DNA of 64,000 nt from Burkholderiales bacterium. GTDB taxonomy: Bacteria > Pseudomonadota > Gammaproteobacteria > Burkholderiales > Burkholderiaceae_F. The position numbers and the translations under genes are program-made. This document shows positions 1 to 8,535 of the stretch, one piece after another (the stretch's first letter is position 1; each line of letters starts with the position of its first letter). The notes under the pieces were generated by a model. It was not told the DNA's origin. It did not search any database and saw only the letters and a list, made by a program, of their open reading frames with translations. The stretch is taken from the NCBI GenBank assembly GCA_020355165.1, contig CP070661.1, forward strand, positions 3,132,319-3,196,318, in the 5' to 3' direction.

Positions 1-299
1 CGGGCGTGCTGATGGGCTACTTCGGCGGTCTGGTCAGCTTCGCCTTCAACTGGCTGCGCGCCGACCTGTCGGCGCGCAGCCCCGACCTGCGCACGCACCG
101 CTGGCTCAGCCTGGCCCGTCCCCTGATCGGCGCCGCGGTGGCCGTGCCGATCGTGCTGTTGGTCGAGGCCGGGCTGCTCAACCTCGGTCAGCTGTCGCCG
201 GCGCTGGTGCTGGTGCTGTGCTTCCTCGGTGGCTTCACCGAGCGGTGGTTCGTCGCCCGCATCGACCGCGTTGCCAGCGGCAGCGCCGATCGCGGCTGA
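1..299 (+). CDS. C-terminal fragment of an unidentified membrane protein
   Basis: An open frame runs in from the left edge and stops at TGA 297-299, so only the C-terminal ~98 residues are present and the true start is outside. The fragment has two strongly hydrophobic stretches (around the LIGAAVAVPIVLLVEAGLL and SPALVLVLCFLGGF segments) joined by short loops, and ends in a basic polar tail, as expected for an inner-membrane protein. I do not recognise the family. It runs toward the leftward DUF418 gene with only about 20 bases between the stops. Confidence 0.5.
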   Translation, partial: GVLMGYFGGLVSFAFNWLRADLSARSPDLRTHRWLSLARPLIGAAVAVPIVLLVEAGLLNLGQLSPALVLVLCFLGGFTERWFVARIDRVASGSADRG

Positions 300-320
300 A
301 GCGGCGGCGCGGCACCGGTC

Positions 321-1526
321 TCACTTCCAGCGCTGCGCGCCGTAGGTCGCCCGGCGCCACAGCGCCTCGAGCGGCCCCTGGCCAAAGCGGCCGACCCATG
401 CGTGGCTGGCGAGGAGCTGGACGGCGACGATCGCCAACGCCAGCAGCGCCAGATCGACGCGGTCGAGCGTCGATCCCAGCCCGAGCCCCCAGCCGGAAAG
501 CAGCAGCCCCATCGCCACCGACTGGCCGACGTAGTTGGTCAGCGGCATCCGCCCGGCCGGCGCCAGCCAGGCGATGAGGCGACGGGTCGACGCCCGCTCG
601 CCCAGGCGGATGAACAGGACGACGTACAGGCAGGCCATCAGGGTGCCGACGTTCTGCAGTGCATAGCCGATGGCCGCCGGATCGCCCGGCGAATCGCGCA
701 TGGTGACGAAGTTCAGCCACGCCCCGCCGATGGCGAAGGGCAGCGCCGCGACGCCGACCAAGGCGGCCGCGCGCCAGACTCGCGGGTGCCGCTGCGGCTG
801 CGCCAGCCAGCCGAGCCGGCCGGCGATGGCGCCGAGCAGGAACAGCGCCATGATCTGCGGCACGCCGAGCACGGCTGTCGTGCCGAGGACGCTCAGGTAG
901 TCGGCCAGCCGCGGCCCGATCTGCTCGAGGTAGCCGGCCTGCGTGTAGATGGCGAGCCGGTCGATCGCCCAGGCCGGCACCCGCGCCGGATCCTCCTCGG
1001 GCGGCAAGACGCGCCTGAGCCCTTCGATGGCCGCGGCGCTGGCCACGGTCAGCAGGGCAAAGCCCAGCCACCAGGCGCGCGCGGCGGCCAGCAATGCCGA
1101 CAGCCGCTGCCGCGCGTGGCCCAGCAGCAGGAAGCCGATCAGCGCATAGCCGGCGAGTATCTCGCCGAAGTACAGCAGCACGCCATGCGCCAGTCCGAGC
1201 ACGAGCAGGAACCGCAGGCGGCGCCGGTAGACGCGCTGCGCCTGGTCAGCCGCGAGCCGCCGGGTCAGCGAGCGCCATTGCAGCGCGAAGCCGAGACCGA
1301 ACAGGAAGGCGAACATCGACAGGAACTTGCCGGAGACGAAGATGCCGACCAGCAGGTGCGCCAGCGCATCGGCCGGGCCCGGCGGCTCGGCGAAGAAGCC
1401 GAGCGGGTCGCCGGCGCCCCAGGCGAACGACTGGATGTTGACCTGCAGGATGCCGGCCAGCGCGAAGGCGCGCAGCGCGTCGACGACCTCGATGCGCCCG
1501 TGCTCCGGCTGCCGCGATCGGTCCAC
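321..1526 (-). CDS. DUF418 / YeiB-like multipass membrane protein
   Basis: This is a multipass inner-membrane protein of the DUF418 (YeiB-like) family, whose function is unknown although transport or acyltransferase-like roles have been suggested. The N-terminal RIEVVDALRAFALAGILQVN and the C-terminal block with TNYVGQS are typical of the family, and about ten hydrophobic segments are evident. I chose the GTG at 1526, 23 bases after the coaD stop, because it begins just before the conserved N-terminal block. An ATG at 1598 would add 24 residues but overlap coaD by 49 bases. The gene is the third in the leftward run rsmD-coaD-DUF418. Total length is about 401 residues, normal for the family. 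Confidence 0.8.
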   Translation of the reverse strand: MDRSRQPEHGRIEVVDALRAFALAGILQVNIQSFAWGAGDPLGFFAEPPGPADALAHLLVGIFVSGKFLSMFAFLFGLGFALQWRSLTRRLAADQAQRVYRRRLRFLLVLGLAHGVLLYFGEILAGYALIGFLLLGHARQRLSALLAAARAWWLGFALLTVASAAAIEGLRRVLPPEEDPARVPAWAIDRLAIYTQAGYLEQIGPRLADYLSVLGTTAVLGVPQIMALFLLGAIAGRLGWLAQPQRHPRVWRAAALVGVAALPFAIGGAWLNFVTMRDSPGDPAAIGYALQNVGTLMACLYVVLFIRLGERASTRRLIAWLAPAGRMPLTNYVGQSVAMGLLLSGWGLGLGSTLDRVDLALLALAIVAVQLLASHAWVGRFGQGPLEALWRRATYGAQRWK

Positions 1527-1549
1527 GCCGGGCGTCGCCGAGGAACCTT

Positions 1550-2050
1550 TCAGTCGTCTTCGGTGCGGCCCATCTGCTCCAGCTTCGCCTTCAGCCACCG
1601 TTCCACCGACGGGAAGACGAACTTGCTGACGTCGCCGCCGAGCATGGCGATCTCGCGCACGATGCTGCCGGAGATGAACTGGTACTGGTCCGACGGCGTC
1701 AGGAACATCGTTTCGACGTCCGGCAGCAGGTAGCGGTTCATGCCGGCGAGCTGGAACTCGTACTCGAAGTCGGACACCGCGCGCAGCCCGCGCACGATCA
1801 CCCGCGCCTGGTGCTCGCGGACGAAGTCGCGCAGCAGACCGCGGAAGCCGGCGACCTCGACGTTCGGGTAGTGGCCGAGCACCTCGCGGGCGATCGTCAG
1901 CCTCTCGTCGAACGAGAAGAACGGCCCCTTGGTGCGGCTGTCGGCGACGCCGACCACCAGCTTGGCGAAGAGTCCCGCCGCCCGGCGCACCAGATCCTCG
2001 TGCCCGCGCGTCAGCGGGTCGAACGTGCCCGGATAGACTGCGATGACCAT
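1550..2050 (-). CDS. coaD: Phosphopantetheine adenylyltransferase
   Basis: CoaD transfers AMP from ATP to 4'-phosphopantetheine to give dephospho-CoA, the penultimate step of coenzyme A synthesis in the cytoplasm. The 166-residue length is typical. The nucleotidyltransferase T/HxGH motif appears as [12 protein letters not shown] at the N-terminus, and the second ATP-binding motif as [10 protein letters not shown] near residue 130. The [12 protein letters not shown] segment is also characteristic. It lies downstream of rsmD on the same strand with a 50-base hairpin-bearing gap. The rsmD-coaD pairing is common in proteobacteria. A ferredoxin gene often follows in relatives, but here DUF418 takes its place. 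Confidence 0.96.
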   Translation of the reverse strand: MVIAVYPGTFDPLTRGHEDLVRRAAGLFAKLVVGVADSRTKGPFFSFDERLTIAREVLGHYPNVEVAGFRGLLRDFVREHQARVIVRGLRAVSDFEYEFQLAGMNRYLLPDVETMFLTPSDQYQFISGSIVREIAMLGGDVSKFVFPSVERWLKAKLEQMGRTEDD

Positions 2051-2055
2051 CAGTG

Positions 2056-2097
2056 ATCCCCCCGGGTGCCGGCAGGCACCCCAGCCCGGTGGGGGAT
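2056..2097. other. Nested hairpin between rsmD and coaD
   Basis: The gap contains an inner perfect stem GGGTGCC/GGCACCC (2064-2070 and 2075-2081) around a GGCA tetraloop. An outer complementary pair, ATCCCCC and GGGGGAT, lies at 2056-2062 and 2091-2097. There is no following T-run on either strand, so it is not a classical terminator. It could be an mRNA-processing or attenuating structure within the rsmD-coaD transcript. Confidence 0.45.
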
Positions 2098-2100
2098 TAT

Positions 2101-2721
2101 TCAGGCATTGCGCAGTCGCAGCAAATGGAAGCAGACGCGGCCGGCGCGCGACGAGCGCATCGGCTCGAGCCCGTGCGCCGCCGCCTCATCCGCCGCGACC
2201 GGCTCGTCGGTTTCCGCGTAGAGGAGCCCACCGGGGGCCAGCAGCCGGCGACTGGCCTCGACCGCCGGCCACAACAGCCCGGCGCCGAAGGGCGGATCGA
2301 GGAAGACGATGTCGAAGGACGCTGGCGGCAGGCGGGCAGCGACCGCCAGCGCATCGCCGGCGATGACCTCGACCGACGTTGCCTGCAGCCTTGCCTGCAG
2401 CTCGCGCAGCCGCTGCAGCAGCAGCGGCTGCCGCTCGACCAGCACGACCCGCGCGGCACCGCGCGAGGCGAGCTCGAAGCCGAGCGCGCCGGTGCCGGCA
2501 AACAGATCGAGCCCGCGGAGCAGGTGGATGTCGGGACGCAGGTGCGCGAGCCAGTTGAACAGCGTCTCGCGCACGCGGTCCGGCGAGGGGCGCAGGCCGG
2601 GCACCCCGGCCACCGGGATCGGCGTGCGCCGCCATGCGCCACCGATGATCCGCACCTGCTGCGGCGCCCGCGCCGGGCCTGCGGCCGGTCGCGTGCGCGG
2701 CGGGCGTACCGGCTTGCTCAC
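2101..2721 (-). CDS. rsmD: 16S rRNA (guanine(966)-N2)-methyltransferase
   Basis: RsmD uses S-adenosylmethionine to methylate G966 of 16S rRNA during 30S assembly. The protein (206 residues) opens with the family block [15 protein letters not shown] followed by [15 protein letters not shown]. It carries the SAM-binding motif [18 protein letters not shown] and the N-methyltransferase catalytic motif DPPF. The gene is divergent from ftsY, with 44 bases between starts, an arrangement conserved in many beta- and gammaproteobacteria, and it leads the operon continuing into coaD. Confidence 0.95.
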   Translation of the reverse strand: MSKPVRPPRTRPAAGPARAPQQVRIIGGAWRRTPIPVAGVPGLRPSPDRVRETLFNWLAHLRPDIHLLRGLDLFAGTGALGFELASRGAARVVLVERQPLLLQRLRELQARLQATSVEVIAGDALAVAARLPPASFDIVFLDPPFGAGLLWPAVEASRRLLAPGGLLYAETDEPVAADEAAAHGLEPMRSSRAGRVCFHLLRLRNA

Positions 2722-2765
2722 TTAAACTGCGCCCCCTTGCTGACACGCAGCGATTCTCGCAGAGC

Positions 2766-3689
2766 ATGAGCACGGAAAAGAGCGGCTGGCTGGCGCGGCT
2801 GAAGAAGGGGCTGGAGCGCACGCGGGTGAACATCGTCGGCGTGTTCTCCGGCGGCGTGATCGACGACGCCCTGTTCGACGATCTCGAGGTGGCGCTGCTC
2901 GGCGCCGACTGCGGTGCCGGCACCACCGCCGAACTGCTGGCCCGGCTGCGCGACCGCATCAAGCTCGCCGGCCTGAAGACGCCGGCCGAGGTGCGCGAGA
3001 CGCTGCGCGACGAGCTGGCCGCGCTGCTGGCGCCGTGCGAGGCCCGCATCGATCTGGACCGCGCCCGGCCGCTGGTGATGATGGTCGCCGGCGTGAACGG
3101 CGCCGGCAAGACGACCTCGATCGGCAAGCTGGCGCACTGGCTGGCCGACCAGCACAAGACGGTGCTGCTCGCCGCCGGCGACACCTTCCGCGCGGCCGCA
3201 CGCGAGCAGCTGGCCGTATGGGGCGAGCGCAATGGCGTCGAGGTGATCTCGCAGAAGAGCGGCGACCCGGCGGCGGTGGTGTTCGACGCCGTCGCCGCGG
3301 CGCGCGCGCGCGGCATCGACGTGCTGATCGCCGACACTGCCGGCCGCCTGCCGACCCAGCTGCACCTGATGGACGAACTGAAGCGCGTGAAGCGCTCGAT
3401 CGGCAAGTGCATGGACGGCGCGCCGCACGAGGCCATCCTGGTGATCGACGGCACCAACGGCCAGAACGCGCTGGCCCAGGTGAAGTCGTTCGACGAGGCG
3501 GTCGGACTGACCGGACTCATCATCACCAAGCTCGACGGCACGGCCAAGGGCGGCGTGCTGGCGGCGATCGCGCGCGAGCGGCGCGGCCGGCCGCTGCCGA
3601 TCTACTTCATCGGCGTCGGCGAGAAGCTGGAGGACCTGCAGCCGTTCGTCGCCGAGCGCTTCGCCGCCGCGCTGGTCGGCGCCGACTGA
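2766..3689 (+). CDS. ftsY: Signal recognition particle receptor FtsY
   Basis: FtsY is the SRP-receptor GTPase that docks ribosome-nascent-chain-SRP complexes at the inner membrane. This 307-residue form lacks the long acidic A domain of E. coli and starts almost directly with the helical N domain. The G domain shows the P-loop GVNGAGKTT (residues ~109-117), GDTFRAAAREQL, DTAGRL, and TKLDGTAKGG. In many relatives ftsY is followed directly by ftsE-ftsX-rpoH. Here that group is about 5 kb downstream, separated by the polyphosphate genes. Confidence 0.96.
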   Translation: MSTEKSGWLARLKKGLERTRVNIVGVFSGGVIDDALFDDLEVALLGADCGAGTTAELLARLRDRIKLAGLKTPAEVRETLRDELAALLAPCEARIDLDRARPLVMMVAGVNGAGKTTSIGKLAHWLADQHKTVLLAAGDTFRAAAREQLAVWGERNGVEVISQKSGDPAAVVFDAVAAARARGIDVLIADTAGRLPTQLHLMDELKRVKRSIGKCMDGAPHEAILVIDGTNGQNALAQVKSFDEAVGLTGLIITKLDGTAKGGVLAAIARERRGRPLPIYFIGVGEKLEDLQPFVAERFAAALVGAD

Positions 3690-3714
3690 ACGGTTCCGCG
3701 CCGCGCGCAGTCGG

Positions 3715-4164
3715 TCAGGAATCGGACTCGGCGCGCACCGGCGGCGCGGTCTGCGCGGGTCCTGCCGGCGCGGCCGCTGTCGCCGCCAGCGCCTCGTTGG
3801 GCTTCGGCGGCGCCGGCCGCCTGCCGTCGACGACGTGCATGACGGCCAGATACGGATGGCGCAGCATCATGCGCGGTCCCGCATAGCGCATCGTGTCGCG
3901 CACCTGCTCGCGCTGGCGCGGCCCGTAGCAGTGAATCCTGCAGTTGACGCAGGTGGGCTTGTCGGCGCCGTAGGGGCACAGGGCGAGCCGCTTGGCGGCG
4001 TAGTCGGCCAGCGCCGCGCAGTCGGCGCACAGGCCCCGCGCGGTGCCGTGGCGGTCACGGCAGGCGATGCGCAGCATCGCCCGGATCGTCTTCAGTTCTC
4101 GCGCCAGCCGCGGCGCCGACAGCCGCGCCAGGCGGTCCTCGTCCTTGCTCTGCATGGGCGGCAT
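3715..4164 (-). CDS. YgbA-like nitrous oxide-stimulated promoter family protein
   Basis: This 149-residue protein matches the YgbA family, named for a nitrous-oxide-stimulated promoter; its biochemical role is not established, and in enterobacteria it belongs to nitric-oxide-stress regulons. The visible hallmarks are a conserved N-terminal helix (RELKTIRAMLRIACRDRH), a cysteine-rich core (CADC, CPYG, CVNCRIHCYGP), and the end motif MRYAGPRMM before HP. The six or more cysteines suggest metal or Fe-S binding. The C-terminal ~35 residues are low-complexity Ala/Pro. It converges on ftsY and diverges from ppx. Confidence 0.8.
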   Translation of the reverse strand: MPPMQSKDEDRLARLSAPRLARELKTIRAMLRIACRDRHGTARGLCADCAALADYAAKRLALCPYGADKPTCVNCRIHCYGPRQREQVRDTMRYAGPRMMLRHPYLAVMHVVDGRRPAPPKPNEALAATAAAPAGPAQTAPPVRAESDS

Positions 4165-4270
4165 GGTGCCGCAGCGGCGGCGCGCGGAACATGCGCTGAA
4201 TCAATTCCGACGGCGCCGCAGCGCGGCAACCATAGAATGCGACGAATGCGCACGCTCCTGCTCCGGCCGC

Positions 4271-5737
4271 ATGCAGCTCGCCGCCGTTGACCTCGGCTCG
4301 AACAGCTTCCGCCTGCAGATGGGGCGGGCCGACGGCCGGCACATCGAGCTGCAGGGCTACTGGAAGGAGACGGTGCGGCTGGCCGCCGGCACCGGCGCCG
4401 ACCGGCGCATCTCGCGCAAGGCGATCGAGGCCGCCTGCGAGTGCCTGGCACGGATGAACGAGCGGCTGCGCGGCCTGCCGCCGGAGCAGGTGCGTGCGGT
4501 CGGCACGCAGACGCTGCGCGAAGCCCCCAACAGCGACGAGTTCCTGCTCGAGGCACAGCACGCGCTCGGCTACCCGATCGACATCGTCTCCGGGCGCGAG
4601 GAGGCGCGACTCACCTTCGAAGGCTGCATGCACTCCGTCCCGCCGTCGAAGGAGCCGCGCCTGGTGGTCGACATCGGCGGCGCGTCGACCGAGCTGATCG
4701 TAGGCCAGGGCTTCGAGCCGCGAGCCGCCGAGTCATTCAAGGTGGGCTGCGTCAACACGACGCTGCGCTTCTTCCGCGACGGCGTGCTCGACCGGGCCAG
4801 CTTCCGCAAGGCGCAGGTCGCCGCGGCGGCGGAGATCGAGGAAGCGGTCAGCGTCTTCGGCCGCGCCCACTGGCAGCAGGCCTTCGGTGCCAGCGGCACG
4901 ATCGGCGCGGCGGCAGAGCTGATCCGCCAGGTCGACTGGGGCGACGGCACGATGATCACTGCCGACATGGTGCTGAACCTGCGGCAGCTGCTGATCGAGT
5001 ATGGCGAGATCCGCAAGCTGAAGCTGCCCGGCATCAAGCCGGAACGGGCGCAGGTGCTGCCCGGCGGCATCGCCGTGCTCGGCGCCGTGTTCGAGACGCT
5101 GGGCATCACCGAGCTGGCGCCCGCGCGCGGTGGACTCAGGCTCGGGCTGCTGTACGACCTGCTCGGCCGGCGCGAGCGGCGCGACCTGCGCGACGCCACG
5201 GTGGCGCGGCTGCAGAGGCGATTCGACGTCGACCGCGCGCAGGCGCAGCAGGTCGGCCGCATCGCGCGCGAACTGCACGACGCGCTCGACCCGCGGGCCG
5301 GCGAGGAGGAGGTCAAGCGGCTGGCATGGGCGGCAGCGCTGCACGAGGTCGGCTTCGCCATTTCGCACAACGACCACCACAAGCACGGCGCCTACCTGGT
5401 CGGCAACGCCGACCTCGCCGGCTTCTCGACGACCGACCAGCAGCGCATCGCCACGCTGGTCCTCGCCCAGCGCGGCAACCTGAAGAAGGTGAGCGAGGCG
5501 CTGCAGGATCCGTCGCGCGCCGCCAAGATCCTGGCGCTGCGCCTGGCGGCGATCTTCTGCCACGCCCGCCGGCCGGTGCAGCTGCCGAAGTGGACGCTGC
5601 GCGCCTCGCGCGACGCCTACGAACTGCGGCTCGACGGCGACTGGCTCGGCCGCCACCCGCTGACGCAGTTCCTGCTCGACGAGGAGGCCGCGCAGTGGGA
5701 CAAGACCGGACTGCGACTGACCATCAAGCCGCTCTGA
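4271..5737 (+). CDS. ppx: Exopolyphosphatase Ppx/GppA family
   Basis: Ppx processively removes terminal phosphate from inorganic polyphosphate; relatives also hydrolyse pppGpp. The ATG at 4271 gives MQLAAVDLGSNSFRLQMG, the phosphate-1 motif of the ASKHA fold. It is followed by RAVGTQTLREAPNS, the VDIGGASTEL motif (residues ~134-143) and GASGTIGAA. The C-terminal half is the HD-like helical domain (KRLAWAAALHEVGF with ISHNDHHKHGAYLV). At 488 residues it is full length. It points toward sixA-ppk1 with a 24-base gap between stops, so degradation and synthesis genes for polyphosphate sit tail to tail. Confidence 0.94.
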   Translation: MQLAAVDLGSNSFRLQMGRADGRHIELQGYWKETVRLAAGTGADRRISRKAIEAACECLARMNERLRGLPPEQVRAVGTQTLREAPNSDEFLLEAQHALGYPIDIVSGREEARLTFEGCMHSVPPSKEPRLVVDIGGASTELIVGQGFEPRAAESFKVGCVNTTLRFFRDGVLDRASFRKAQVAAAAEIEEAVSVFGRAHWQQAFGASGTIGAAAELIRQVDWGDGTMITADMVLNLRQLLIEYGEIRKLKLPGIKPERAQVLPGGIAVLGAVFETLGITELAPARGGLRLGLLYDLLGRRERRDLRDATVARLQRRFDVDRAQAQQVGRIARELHDALDPRAGEEEVKRLAWAAALHEVGFAISHNDHHKHGAYLVGNADLAGFSTTDQQRIATLVLAQRGNLKKVSEALQDPSRAAKILALRLAAIFCHARRPVQLPKWTLRASRDAYELRLDGDWLGRHPLTQFLLDEEAAQWDKTGLRLTIKPL

Positions 5738-5761
5738 TCCTGCGGCGCCGGCGGCCCGCGG

Positions 5762-6226
5762 TCAGAGCAGATCGGGACTGAGCACGGCGCGCAGGACCAC
5801 CTGTTCGACGCCGTCGCGCTCGCGCGAGCTGAACCACCAGACGGCGCCCTTCTTGATCGGCCAGTCGGCCTCCGCGCCGGCCAGCAGGTGGCCGGCAACC
5901 CGGCCGAGCGTCGGCTGGTGCCCGACGAGCACCACCACCGACTGGGCGTCGGGCCAGCGCGCCGCGCGCAGCAGGTCGCCGACGCTGGCGCCGGGTGCCA
6001 GCGCATCGACCGTCTTCAGCTTGCGCGGCGCCAGTTCGGCCAGCGCCTGCGCCGTCTGCCGCGACCGTCGCGCCGGACTGGCGAGGATGCGCGCCGAATC
6101 GGGCAGGTGGGCATGCAGCCAGGCCGCCATGCGCTGCGCCTGCTTCTCTCCCTTGGCGGTGAGGGCACGGCCCAGGTCCGGCTCGCCGGCTTCGGCTTCG
6201 CAGTGACGCCAGAGCAGCAGTTCCAT
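5762..6226 (-). CDS. sixA: Phosphohistidine phosphatase SixA
   Basis: SixA is a small histidine-phosphatase-superfamily enzyme that dephosphorylates phosphohistidine in phosphorelay or phosphotransferase proteins. This 154-residue protein starts MELLLWRHCEAEAG; the RH pair near residue 7 holds the catalytic histidine. Further motifs are SPARRSRQTAQAL and VGHQPTLGR, the second active-site histidine. The start follows the ppk1 stop by eight bases on the same strand, so the two are likely co-transcribed. SixA has been linked to polyphosphate genes in several proteobacteria, but its target here is unknown. Confidence 0.9.
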   Translation of the reverse strand: MELLLWRHCEAEAGEPDLGRALTAKGEKQAQRMAAWLHAHLPDSARILASPARRSRQTAQALAELAPRKLKTVDALAPGASVGDLLRAARWPDAQSVVVLVGHQPTLGRVAGHLLAGAEADWPIKKGAVWWFSSRERDGVEQVVLRAVLSPDLL

Positions 6227-6234
6227 TGCTGCCT

Positions 6235-8370
6235 CTAGGCCCGCTCGGCCAGCGCCTCGAGCAGCGAGCGCTGCGCGCTGCGACCGCCGCTGCCGGCCTT
6301 CGGCGGCTGATAGGCGCCGTCCGGGCCGAGGACCCAGGCCTCGACGGTGTCCTCCAGGTACGGCTTCAGCCCCTCGTCGAGCACGCGCCGCTTCAGCCTG
6401 GCGTCCAGCACCGGCCAGGCCACCTCGATGCGGCGGAACAGGTTGCGGCCCATCCAGTCGGCGCTCGACAGGTAGACGTCGTCGGCGCCGCCGTTGCGGA
6501 AGTAGTAGATGCGATGGTGCTCGAGCAGACGGCCGATGATCGAGCGCACGGTGATGTTCTCCGACAGGCCCTTGACGCCGGGGCGCAGCGCGCAGGCGCC
6601 GCGCACCACCAGGTCGATGCGCACGCCGGCGCAGGAGGCCTCGTACAGCGCGTTGATCGTCGCCTCGTCGATCAGCGCGTTCATCTTGGCGATGATCCGC
6701 CCGGGCTTGCCCTGCCTCACCCAGGCCGCCTCGCGGGCGATCGCCGCCAGGACCTGCTTGTGCAGGGTGAACGGCGCCAGCCACAGGTGGGTCAGCTTCT
6801 CGACCTTGGCCAGGCTGGTGATGTGCATGAACACCCGCTCGACGTCGCGGCAGATCGCCGGCTCCGCCGTCAGCATGCCGAAGTCGGTGTACAGGCGGGT
6901 GGTGGCCGGGTGGTAGTTACCGGTGCCCAGGTGCGCGTACTGCACCAGCTTCTGCCGCTTGCCCTCGCCCTCGCGCCGCAGGACGAGCAGCAGCTTGGCG
7001 TGCGTCTTCAGGCCGACCACCCCGTAGACGACCTGCGCGCCCTCCTTCTCGAGCCGCTCGGCCAGCCCGATGTTGGCCTCCTCCTCGAAGCGCGCCTTCA
7101 GCTCGACCACCACCGTGACTTCCTTGCCGCGCCGCGCCGCCTCGATCAGCAGGTCGACCAGGACCGACGACACCCCGGTGCGGTACAGCGTCATCCGCAG
7201 TGCCACCACCCGCGGGTCGGACGCCGCCTGGCGCAGGAATTCGATCACCGGCTCGAAGCTCTCGAACGGATGGTGCAGCAGCAGGTCGCCGGCGCGCAGC
7301 CGCTCGAACATGTCGACGCCGACCTTGAGCTTCGCCGGCCATGCCGGCGTGAACGGCGTCCAGCGCAGCGCCGGCCCTTTCAGGTGGTCGACCAGTTCGT
7401 TCAGCCGCACCAGGTTGACCGGCCCGTCGACGCGGTAGACGGCCTCGTTGGGCAGCGCGAACTGCTCGCGCAGCAGGTTCTCCAGGTGCTGCGGGCAGCT
7501 GCGCAGCACCTCCAGCCGCACGGCGGCCCCGTAATGCCGCTGGGTCAGCTCCATGCGCAGCGCCTGCCGCAGGTTGTGCACCTCGCGCTCGTCGATCCAG
7601 AGGTTCGAGTCGCGGGTGACGCGGAACTGCGAGAAGCCGGCCACATTGCGTCCGGCGAAGACGTCGGCCAGATGCGCGCGGATCACCGACGACAGCATGA
7701 CGAATGCCTGCGTGCGCGGCGCCAGCTTCGCCGGCAGCGGGATCACCCGCGGCAGCACGCGCGGCACCTTGAGCACCACGATCGACGACGGCCGGCCGAA
7801 GGCGTCCTTGCCCTCGACCTGCACGACGAAGTTCAGCGCCTTGTTCATCAGCAGCGGGAACGGGTGCGACGGATCGAGCCCGATCGGCGACAGCAGCGGC
7901 CGCACCTCGCGTTCGAAGTACTCGCGCACCCACTTGCGCTGCCGGCTGCTGCGCTGGCCGTGGCTGACGATGGCGATCCGGCGCCTGGCCAGCGCCGGCG
8001 TGAGCACCTCGTTGAACAGGCGGTACTGCTTGTCGACCAGCGCGTGCGCGCGATCGGAAACGCGGACGAACGACTCCCACTGCGGCGCCGCCGGCCCCCA
8101 GCCACCCGACTCGATCATCTCGTCGATCAGGTCGGACATGCGGACCTCGAAGAACTCGTCGAGAATCGACGAGACGATGCACACGTAGCGCAGCCGCTCG
8201 GCCAGCGGCACGTCCTCGCGCACCGCCTGTGCCAGCACGCGATCGGCGAAGGCCAGCTGCGACAGCTCGCGGTCGAGGAGACGTTGCGGCGGCGTGGCCG
8301 CCGGCAGGCGGGCGCGGGCGACGATCGGAGAGTCTGCCTTGCTCTGTCTGCGCTGTTTCTTCTTGACCAT
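6235..8370 (-). CDS. ppk: Polyphosphate kinase 1
   Basis: Ppk1 reversibly polymerises the gamma-phosphate of ATP into polyphosphate at the inner membrane. The ATG at 8370 gives 711 residues, the usual length, beginning with a basic tail and then the N domain (RLLDRELSQLAFADRVLAQA with SILDEFFEVRMSDL). The catalytic phosphohistidine lies in GLKTHAKLLLV at His457. HHPFESFEPVIEFL and RMTLYRTG mark the PLD-like head, and YLSSADWMGRNLFRRIE the C-terminal domain. It heads the ppk1-sixA unit, diverges from ftsE across 165 bases, and converges on ppx. Confidence 0.97.
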   Translation of the reverse strand: MVKKKQRRQSKADSPIVARARLPAATPPQRLLDRELSQLAFADRVLAQAVREDVPLAERLRYVCIVSSILDEFFEVRMSDLIDEMIESGGWGPAAPQWESFVRVSDRAHALVDKQYRLFNEVLTPALARRRIAIVSHGQRSSRQRKWVREYFEREVRPLLSPIGLDPSHPFPLLMNKALNFVVQVEGKDAFGRPSSIVVLKVPRVLPRVIPLPAKLAPRTQAFVMLSSVIRAHLADVFAGRNVAGFSQFRVTRDSNLWIDEREVHNLRQALRMELTQRHYGAAVRLEVLRSCPQHLENLLREQFALPNEAVYRVDGPVNLVRLNELVDHLKGPALRWTPFTPAWPAKLKVGVDMFERLRAGDLLLHHPFESFEPVIEFLRQAASDPRVVALRMTLYRTGVSSVLVDLLIEAARRGKEVTVVVELKARFEEEANIGLAERLEKEGAQVVYGVVGLKTHAKLLLVLRREGEGKRQKLVQYAHLGTGNYHPATTRLYTDFGMLTAEPAICRDVERVFMHITSLAKVEKLTHLWLAPFTLHKQVLAAIAREAAWVRQGKPGRIIAKMNALIDEATINALYEASCAGVRIDLVVRGACALRPGVKGLSENITVRSIIGRLLEHHRIYYFRNGGADDVYLSSADWMGRNLFRRIEVAWPVLDARLKRRVLDEGLKPYLEDTVEAWVLGPDGAYQPPKAGSGGRSAQRSLLEALAERA

Positions 8371-8535
8371 GGGCAGCACACGTGACGTCCGGATGACGGC
8401 GCGCCGCCATCGCCTGCCGGCGCACTGTACCGCGGGCGTGCGCCGGCGCTCGCCGGCCCGTTGCGGTCGAGAACCTAGAATCGGCGCCGCCGCGCGGGAC
8501 GCTGCAGCGGCAATCGAATACGGACTGTCCAGCCG

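Noticed and set aside
4233..4238. TAGAAT as the ppx promoter -10
   Set aside because: No -35 within 16-18 bases and the spacing to any TTG-like hexamer is wrong; too weak to list.
6226..8385. Plus-strand open frame (~719 codons) opposite ppk
   Set aside because: Antisense shadow of polyphosphate kinase with no domain signal and repetitive His/Gln/Arg content.
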